Assembly: GCA_021018815.1 (NCBI GenBank)
Contig: JAITYX010000011.1
Location: forward strand, 1,068,501 to 1,132,500
DNA length: 64,000 nucleotides
Direction: 5' to 3'
Origin: Talinum fruticosum
Lineage: Eukaryota > Streptophyta > Magnoliopsida > Caryophyllales > Talinaceae
Under the pieces are notes generated by a model. It did not search any database, was not told the DNA's origin, and saw only the letters and a program-made list of their open reading frames with translations. A program made the translations under genes and the position numbers. Positions 56,706 to 64,000 of the stretch are shown here, one piece after another; position 1 is the first letter of the stretch, and each line of letters begins with the position of its first letter.

Positions 56706-59230
56706 ATGCTTAGGAGGAATCATAGAGGTGAAGAATTAGCACCTCTTGATCCCGAAATTAAAGCAACCGTCGGGCGCATAAGTGGTGCAGCTCGTAGGCG
56801 AAGAAAGAAGCAGAATATGGCTGGAAATCCACCCCACTTCGTACCCTTCAATCCTACTCCGCTCCTATCACGGGTACGGGAGGCTCCGCTATTGTGTTGC
56901 CCGATCTACCGGAGGGAACTAATTTTGATTTCAAGCCCGGTTTCGTATACCTCATTGAGCGAGAATCAATTCGGGGGTCACTTGCGGAGAACCCCATTAA
57001 GCACATCAATTCATTTCTTGAGCGTTGTGGCATGATCAAGATGGCGGGTGTAAATGACGATTACATCGGATTAAAGTTCTTTCCTTTTTCCCTCACCGAT
57101 AAGGCAAAGAGCGGCTCGAAAATTGTGCTCCCAACTCTTTCCGCACTTGGGCTGAGTTGAACCTTGCCTTCCTCAATCGGTTCTTTCCACCGGGCAAGGC
57201 TTCCAAGTTAAGACTTGACATTATCCAGTTCAAGTAACATCCCGGAGAGTCTTTGTTTGAAGCTTAGAAGCGGTTCAAAGGGATGCAACGAGAGTGCCCT
57301 CATCATGGTATTCAACCATGGATGTTCATTCAAATTTTTATGAGGGGCTTTCGGACTCGGTGCGTCTATCGGTGGACAATGCTTCGAGGGGCACCTTTAT
57401 GAAGAAGACAACAGAGCAAGCTGATGCTCTGTTAGAGGAGATGGCTTCCAATGCCTACGGTTGGGGCGTTGGAAGAGATGATCGAGAACGTATAAAGCAT
57501 AACGTGGATGCAGTGGCTCCTTTGGCCAACAAGGTAGAAGCTCTCACGTTGCAAATGGAGAAATTTGTGACAAACCCTTCAATTGGCACTTCTTTTTCTT
57601 CCACCGCTCAAGAGATGGGATATTCTTGTGAAGCATGTGGCGGTCCTCATTCCCATTTAGAGTGTCATCCTAGCCTCTCTACATCCGAGCAAGCTAATGC
57701 TCTCCACAACTTCCCTCCTAGGCCACCATCACACCCTACTCTCATACCTATAACCCCGGTTGGAAAAATCATCCCAATTTCTCTTACCGAAACAACAATC
57801 CTCATACCCACCAAAATCCATCTCAACCACCCGGTTTCTATCTACCATCATAAAACCGGCCTCCCATTCCATACAATCCTGCTCCACCTCCACAGAAATC
57901 TAACCTTGAAACTCTCATGGAAGGTTTCATCCAAACAAAGACCAATGAGCAATTGTTTACTCATCAAAAGATGCTAGAGACCCAAATTGCACAAATTGCT
58001 CAACGAGTCAACCACCTTACCCAATCCCAAGGAAAGTTGCCGGCACAACCCGAACCTAATCCTAAGGCGCACATCAATGCCATAATCTTGAGGAGTGGGA
58101 AAGAGTTAGAGGGCACTAAGGTGAATGAGAAAGAGAAGGAGAAGGTGAGTGAGGATATGACTGATGTTGAGAAGGAGAATGCTATTGAGAGCGATGGTCT
58201 TACAAATGCGATTGCTAAGGAGAGCGAGAGTGAGCCATCTTTGAATCGGTGTTCATCCATGCGACCACCTAAGCCTTACAAGCCTCCCATCCCATTTCCA
58301 CAATGGCTTGTGAAGGCTAAGGAGGAGAAGAAATTTTCTAGGTTCATGGAGATGTTGAAGAAGTTGTATAACAACATCCCTTTTTGGAAGCTATCACCAA
58401 TATGCCTTCTTATGCCAAGTTTCTTAAGGAGATGCTTTCCAATAAAGGGAAATTGTTAGAGCATGCCACAATATCTCTCACAGAGGAGTGTAGTGCCATC
58501 ATCCAAAATAAACTACCTCCAAAGCTTTACGATCCGGGTAGTTTTACCATACCATGCTCTGTGGGAGATGTAGCCATTAGTAGGGCCTTGTGTGATCTTG
58601 GAGCAAGTGTTAGCCTTATGCCCTATTCTATTTGCAAGCGGCTTCAAATGGGAGAGTTGAAGCCAACCACCATCTCTCTTCAATTGGCGGATCGATCCGT
58701 CAAGTTCCCCATTGGAATTCTAGAAGATGTGCCACTCCGGGCCGGGAAATTCTTCATCCCATGTGATTTTGTGGTAATGGAAATGGCTGAGGATGCACAA
58801 AATCCTATCATTTTGGGACGAACTTTCCTTGCCACCGCCGGAGCCTTAATAGATGTGAAGAACGGCAAGCTATCATTACATGTCGGGAAGAGAAGGTGGA
58901 GTTCAATCCCACCAAGTCCATGTCCACCCCAACTCTTGAAGACACATGTTGTGGGGTGGATGTGTTGGAGCAAATTATTCATGATGAGTGGCTACCACAT
59001 GGGTTTTTAAGAGACCCTTTAGAGAAATGCTTGATTGGTGATGACTCTAAGAGCCAATCTAAGGAGGCAACAATAAGGCTCAAGGCTCAAGCACTACATC
59101 CAAGGAGAACCTATTCCGGGGTGGTTTCAAGCACTTTCCTCCCCATTTTCGATAGCTCAAGAGTTTTGGTCAAGCTCGTGACCTTAAACAAGCGCTTCTT
59201 GGGAGGCAACCCAAGTTTTCTAGCTTTCTA
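56706..59230 (+). pseudogene. gypsy gag-protease frame, broken, pol deleted
   Basis: The start MLRRNHRGEELAPLDPEIKA (56,706) shifts frame near 56,880 to NFDFKPGFVYLIERESIRGS and HINSFLERCGMIKMAGVNDD. The Gag core LAFLNRFFPPGKASKLR, GESLFEA and CPHHGIQPWM lies at about 57,150-57,320 with stops, one a TAG in the place of a usual Trp. A CCHC-type knuckle CEACGGPHSHLEC lies at about 57,627. The protease region is intact from about 58,384, with CDLGASVSLMPYS (58,591-58,630) carrying the catalytic Asp and IILGRTFLATAGALID closing the fold. After LPHGFLRDPLEKCL the frame jumps to QARDLKQALLGRQPKFSS (about 59,168-59,225), the usual last residues of pol in this group. RT, RNase H and integrase are therefore deleted. 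Confidence 0.85.
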
Positions 59231-59509
59231 GCTTAGGTTATTTTTATTTAGAAAAAAAAAGGAGATGATGAAAAGTTTGTGTGATAATTGAGGGGTGAGA
59301 GTGAAAAAAAATCTGAGTGAAAAGAAAATGAAATGCGAGAAAAAAAAAAGAGTGCAATAAAATGTTTGAGGAATAGGGAATCAAGTAGGGTTGATGAGAG
59401 TGTGTTTGAGAGAGTTTATTGGATTAATTTGAGGCATTTTGATGCTTAATTGGTTGAGTGTTGCAGGTTAAGAACTCCATTGAGCTCAAAATTGGTGAAA
59501 ATTGGCACA

Positions 59510-59790
59510 AACTTGCGACACGAGTTCAGCGCGGTTGCAGCACGGGTTGTGCGGCCTGCCCGGACGAAATTTTTCGAAATGTCGTGGGCTAGCATAGGTT
59601 CAGCACGGTTGTAGCACGGGTTGTGCGACCCCGGATGAAATTTTCCAGAAATGTCGTGGGCTAGCATAGGTTCAGCACGGTTGGAGCACAGGTTGTGCGA
59701 CACTGCCCAAATGAAATTTTCCGAAATGCCATGGGTTGGCACGAGTTCGAGCACGGTTCCAAGCACTCGGTTCTGCGATGCGTCCGCCCG
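59510..59790 (+). repeat. 72-bp GCACGG-bearing tandem repeat
   Basis: About four units of GTCGTGGGCTAGCATAGG, TTCAGCACGGTTGTAGCACGG and TTGTGCGAC, with equivalent points at 59,581 and 59,653 and more diverged copies on both sides. It lies in the 3' UTR of the gypsy element. Confidence 0.82.
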
Positions 59791-60957
59791 CATTCAAATT
59801 CGCAGTTCTCTCTCCTCCTTCTATTATTTCAATTTCTCCACGCCGTGCTTCCCATCCCGCTCGCTCATATCTTCTTCCATTACATCAATTCTACCTTCAA
59901 TCATCATCTCCCACTCGATTTCATCACTAACCATCCCATCCCCATTTCACCCATTTTCACCCACCAATTTTTAGATTTTCTCTCTCCTCACGATCATCCT
60001 CCATTGTTGCATTTTTAGAGCTTGAGGTGAGAGAAACCTTGCATTTTAAGTTGTAGAAGAATTTAGGAAGTCCGATTTCACCAATTTTACTTGGCTATGG
60101 TTCCATCCAAAAGTGCTAGAACTCAATCCGGCGTCCGAGTGACCCCATTGTAATTTTCCCCATTCCCTCCTTTGCTCCTTTCGATTTTTGCATTTCATTT
60201 AGGACAATGAAAGTCCTAAGCATGGGAGGGGTGGCTTGGATGATGGTTATAATGTTTTGATGGGTGACTTGGGTACATATTAGTTTAGGTTGTATATACT
60301 GATCATCATCTTCATTTAGGTTAGTTTTTTTTTGGCAATTGCATAAATTTGCATGCATAAGCGGGAATTAGAGGAGAAAGGGATCATCTTTTAAGCATTT
60401 GAGGTAATCATTCTTCCCTTCTACTTTTATTTTCGCTTTTAGTGGTAGCCTTAAAAAAATTATTTTCGTTGTGAAAACCCTCCTGTGATGAACATTTGGA
60501 GGGGTGTGTACTTGAATTATCATGGGAAGTGTGTACTTTGGGATTTTTGGCTTGGTTTGGATGATGAAAGAGACTTGGTTGCTAAATTGATTGAGATTGA
60601 TTGTCATGTTTGTGATTCATATAATCTTGAACGATTCTTGTGCATAATTGTGAAAGTCTTATGTTTGGTACATCAAATGAACTAGTTGTTGTGATTGTGG
60701 TATGGATAAACTCGTGAGACTCTTTTGTGCTTTAACGACTACCATATTTTTTGTAGTCTCATTTCTCATGAGTGTTACTTTCCCATGCTTGCAACTCTAG
60801 AACTTGCCATCTTTCTCTTCAAAATCACATTTGACACATGCATGTTGACCAAGAGGATAGAAGCATTCATTTTGATAAACCACATGAGCCAAGTAGCCAC
60901 CTGAATGTTACGTATCCTTTGTTTCAAACCCTTCAAACCTTTCCCCTTCCCTGCACT
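59791..60957 (+). other. 3' untranslated part of the gypsy element
   Basis: Non-coding. AGGACAATGAAAGTCCTAAG and GGGAGGGGTGG at about 60,201-60,235 is a conserved landmark in Athila-like 3' UTRs. The part after 60,460 is likely the remaining 3' UTR up to the next LTR. Confidence 0.5.
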
Positions 60958-61094
60958 TGTAGACACCAAATTTTGACCTTTATATATTTAAAATTTTACT
61001 AACATTTATCTTTTCTTTTAAAAAAATATAAAAAATATATAAATAACAATTAAATTGTGATAAAGAAAGAGCCCATAAAGCCCCAAAATACACC

Positions 61095-61099
<5 letters not shown>

Positions 61100-61150
<51 letters not shown>
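61100..61150. repeat. (TA)n microsatellite
   Basis: About 25 TA units. Confidence 0.96.
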
Positions 61151-61153
<3 letters not shown>

Positions 61154-61336
61154 GAAAAAGTAAAAAATTTGGAGGGGACATGGCTGGCAAACTGCAGGCC
61201 ACGCCCCCTCCCCTTTAAAAAAAAAAGGGAAAAGAAAGAGTAAGACAAATTTTTTTACAGCTTTTCCATTTTTTTTGTCATTACTTGATAAACACCCACC
61301 TCCCCCAACGGCTCTCCAGTCTTTTCTTTTTATTTT

Positions 61337-61346
<10 letters not shown>

Positions 61347-61394
<48 letters not shown>
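61347..61394. repeat. (ATT)n microsatellite
   Basis: About 16 ATT units. Confidence 0.95.
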
Positions 61395-61395
<1 letters not shown>

Positions 61396-61451
61396 CATTT
61401 TGTCTTTTTATAAAAAGAAGGTTACTAGGGTTTAGAAGGCCCCATTTGTTC

Positions 61452-61458
61452 TATAAAT
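61452..61458 (+). promoter_or_regulatory. TATA box of the LTR at 60,958
   Basis: TATAAAT in TTCTATAAATACCCC, followed by a C/T-rich stretch, fits the U3/R boundary of an LTR. Confidence 0.5.
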
Positions 61459-64000
61459 ACCCCTCATCAATCTCTAGAGGGGGTTGGTTTTTTTTGAAAA
61501 AATCTCTATCTTCTTCAAAATTCTCTCTCCCTTCTTTAATCTCCTAAGGAGTGGTTCGATTAACTAAAGATTAACTCCATTGGGAGTTGATTGAGTTTAA
61601 GTTAATCTTTCTAATTTTATTTTTTTATCTTGAACAAACCAAACTTTTCTTTCAACTAAGTCAAAATATCTTCTTCATCTCAAGAAAACAGAGGGTAATT
61701 CTTCTTATTACCACTAAGTTTAATGAGATTACATTTTTTCTTTCTCTCTACTCTTATCTTTCTTTATTTCATGATGATCAAGCATACACATACATGGCAT
61801 TTTCTTCTTCCTTACTTTCTTTTATTTTCTTTTGCCTACCCATTATTTAGTTATTCTTGTTTTTTTTTATCACTAACCCCTCCATTATTATTATTGTTCA
61901 TTTAATCTCATTTATCATGAGTATTGTTATTGTTTTGTTTAGTACTACTAACTCTACCATTATTATTATTGTTACTAACCTTATCATTATCATTGCTATT
62001 GTTACTATCTTTATTGTTTGTTTATGTTGGTTTTGTTTATTATTTTTGTTAATACTTAACCCTAACATTATTGCTATTATCGTTACTATTATCAATTTTT
62101 TTTATTATGATTATGTATTGCTACTAACGTTTTGGTGTTTTCTTGTCTCTTTTGGGTTAGGCCGGTTCCGGGTTGGTTTCGGCCTCCGGGTTTTACCGTC
62201 CGTCCCTTTAGGACCTGCGCGGCCGTTCCCCTATTTGGGTGGAACACTAGTTTTCCTTTTTTCGGGAGTGAGCGGTGAGATCCGAGAGTTGATTGCAAAA
62301 TTGAGTGTTATTTTCTTTCTCATCTTCCTCATTTTTATTTTCTCTTGTAATACTTGAAAAATGAAGAAAAATAGGCTAAGTCATGCTTGAACATGAAGAA
62401 TAATAACTTGGAGTAAAGTGGTATGAACCGGAAGGTTGTATGTATTTCTAGGGCACTTTAGTGGAATAAATTTTGATTCCAAAATTTTTCTTTTTATGTC
62501 ATTCAAGGGAGTAATGAAAGAGCTTTCCGGAAAGTGGTCACTCACCCAAATCCAAGTCCCGAGCTATTTATAACAAATTTTTTTCGGTGGAAGGCCTAAT
62601 CAGTCCAAAAACCGGCACCATCACTGTTTTTCTAATTTTTCATCATCTAATCGATTTTTTCTAGAAAAATGTCCTTCATAAGAAATAAAATAGACTTTCT
62701 GATCTTTCTAATTTGGTAAATTTTATCTCCTAACTCCTTATAGTTTGAGAGATATGATTTTTTAAAGTCAGCATTGCAAAACTGTAATTTCTGCAGTGCC
62801 CAGATCAGAATATATATGTTGAAAAATCTGTTAAAATATCTTAAAGTGCTTTAAAAATTAAACAAAAAATCATACTGGTTCCTTTTTGTGTCTAGTTAAC
62901 CCAGTTTTTACAGTTTCTTAATATATGATTTATTTTATTCTTAATAAATAAATGAATACCTTATTATCCAGAATGGTATAAATCAGGGCATCGCCTAAGT
63001 TTTCGACTTATCAGTTTTACATGCTTGCGAATTTATTTTTCATATTTTTACCATTGAAACTAGACTTAAATATAAAACTCTAGGCTTTAGAATCACCTTG
63101 ATAGGATCTTCCTCAAAAAAGTTATGATTTTTTGAAACCAGCATCCACTATGGCAAGTGCGGTGCAAGAGTGTCACTTTAAGACTTTATTAAATCAATTT
63201 GAAAGCTTCTAAAAAGGTAAAATTTTTACATCTGAGCTTCTTATGAAGTTTTCCAGTCGTATAAATTTTCTTCACATTTTTAAAGCTCATCTTACCTAGT
63301 TTCGGGATTTCTCTTTCAAAAATTGGTTTTAAAATCAACCAATGATACCTTTCAATAAAATAAATACTCGGGACTTTGTTTGGTCAGTCAAGACTCATTG
63401 TTCATCATAATGCGAGCCAAGGATCTATCAAGAAGTTGAATCATGAGCACTTCTCATCTCCGTGGTGTTGAAGAATTTTATTTACGTTCTTTTTAGATTT
63501 CTTGTATTTAGGAAAACCTTGTATATTTCATTTTGTTCATTGTATTGTAATAATCCGGTACTTGTAAAACCACTAGCTCCAAAGTGTGAATAATAATAAT
63601 ATTCGCTTCAAGCATGACTTAGCCCATTCATCACAATGTAATCAACTCGATCAAAAATAATAAAATGAACCGTCTAAGATCACTAATTAGTTTTATTGCC
63701 AAAATTGAAGTATGGCCCATGAATAGGGGACGATGGTAATCATAATTCTCCCTTTATGATCATCTTGACCTTAATCATGAGTCATAACAATGGTTGGCTA
63801 AATACCGAACGGTGATCATTAGACGCAACCGTGCGTGTCTTGTATATGTTTGCATGCTTGTCCTTAGGGCCGACATATTCTTTGATGTATGGTCGTGACC
63901 TCTCATCAAACTTGAGGCCTTAATTAGAAATTCGTTCATATCCGATCTTTAGGATGATCCACATCCACTTCAATTCAAATAGCCTTCACAATCTCGCCGC

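Larger units (their letters stand above)
55410..60957 (+). mobile_element. Ty3/gypsy element with gag-protease and deleted pol
   Basis: In order: LTR-like sequence ending at about 56,541, a tRNA-Asp-type primer-binding site, gag, aspartic protease, then the last residues of pol with no reverse transcriptase, RNase H or integrase between, a repeat-bearing 3' UTR and AGGACAATGAAAGTCC near 60,201, which precedes the GGGAGGGG purine stretch typical of Athila-like elements. No 3' LTR matching the 5' side was found before 60,958, where another LTR begins. Left border approximate. Confidence 0.72.
60958..64000 (+). mobile_element. Start of another LTR retrotransposon (long LTR)
   Basis: TGTAGACACCAAATTTTGAC at 60,958 is a typical LTR start of plant Ty3/gypsy elements with long LTRs. 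About 495 bp later comes TATAAAT, followed by a C/T-rich leader-like region. The rest is non-coding with (TA)n and (ATT)n tracts, and the stretch around 63,480-63,620 (TTGTAATAATCC, AATAATAATATTC) looks like a polyadenylation region. No primer-binding site or LTR end is seen before the window edge. Confidence 0.5.

Noticed and set aside
61857..62357. 166-codon hydrophobic frame
   Set aside because: Ile/Val/Leu-rich translation of T-rich ATT-like sequence inside an LTR; no recognisable membrane protein family.

Overview
This is nuclear DNA from a plant, most likely a eudicot. The signs are long AT-rich non-coding stretches, many (AAT)n, (TA)n and (CT)n microsatellites, plant-type LINEs with DUF4283 and zinc-knuckle ORF1s, CACTA elements with GCGACGG subterminal repeats, hAT elements, Ty1/copia and Ty3/gypsy remnants, and a plant-type tRNA adenosine deaminase gene. 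Nothing points to bacterial, organellar or viral DNA. The species cannot be fixed from the sequence alone.

Layout. 1-2.2 kb: AT-rich spacer with a small foldback element and an 82-bp tandem duplication. 2.2-11.2 kb: one full-length but dead LINE on the + strand, bounded by a perfect 16-bp target-site duplication (TSD) and carrying a hAT MITE in its ORF1. 11.5-12.6 kb: a Mutator-like MITE that swallowed a CACTA MITE. 12.7-13.4 kb: the first member of a TAACNGTTA-rich family with a trinucleotide core; two more members lie at 27.3-29.7 kb. 15.0-16.4 kb: an old CACTA element split by a satellite-like insert and by a solo LTR, each with its own TSD. 16.4-19.6 kb: a 3'-truncated LINE on the - strand. 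19.6-30 kb: AT-rich spacer with microsatellites, a tiny CACTA MITE, a 113-bp tandem duplication and a wrecked copia element.

30.0-46.9 kb is the most gene-like part. It holds a small conserved-looking plant protein gene (30.1 kb, + strand) and an uninterrupted TAD2-like tRNA adenosine deaminase ORF (44.1-44.65 kb, - strand). Between them sit a 2.4-kb CACTA element (31.8-34.2 kb, TSD TTT) and a 4.85-kb hAT element with a decayed transposase gene (38.3-43.2 kb, perfect 8-bp TSD).

46.9-64 kb is LTR-retrotransposon territory: a LINE RT fragment cut by a 2.76-kb gag-protease-only copia element (perfect 5-bp TSD), a long LTR-like stretch at 53-55.4 kb, a Ty3/gypsy element with gag and protease but a deleted pol (about 55.4-60.96 kb), and the start of another long LTR at 60,958 that runs to or past the window edge.

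The window is therefore mainly a record of nested insertions. The host genes look independent of each other; no operon-like or pathway grouping is visible. I found no clearly new biological system. The points most worth a second look are the altered EVPVG motif in TAD2, two LTR elements of different superfamilies that have both kept gag plus protease but lost the rest of pol, the microsatellite-cored repeat family, and the satellite-like insert with an 11-bp duplication.
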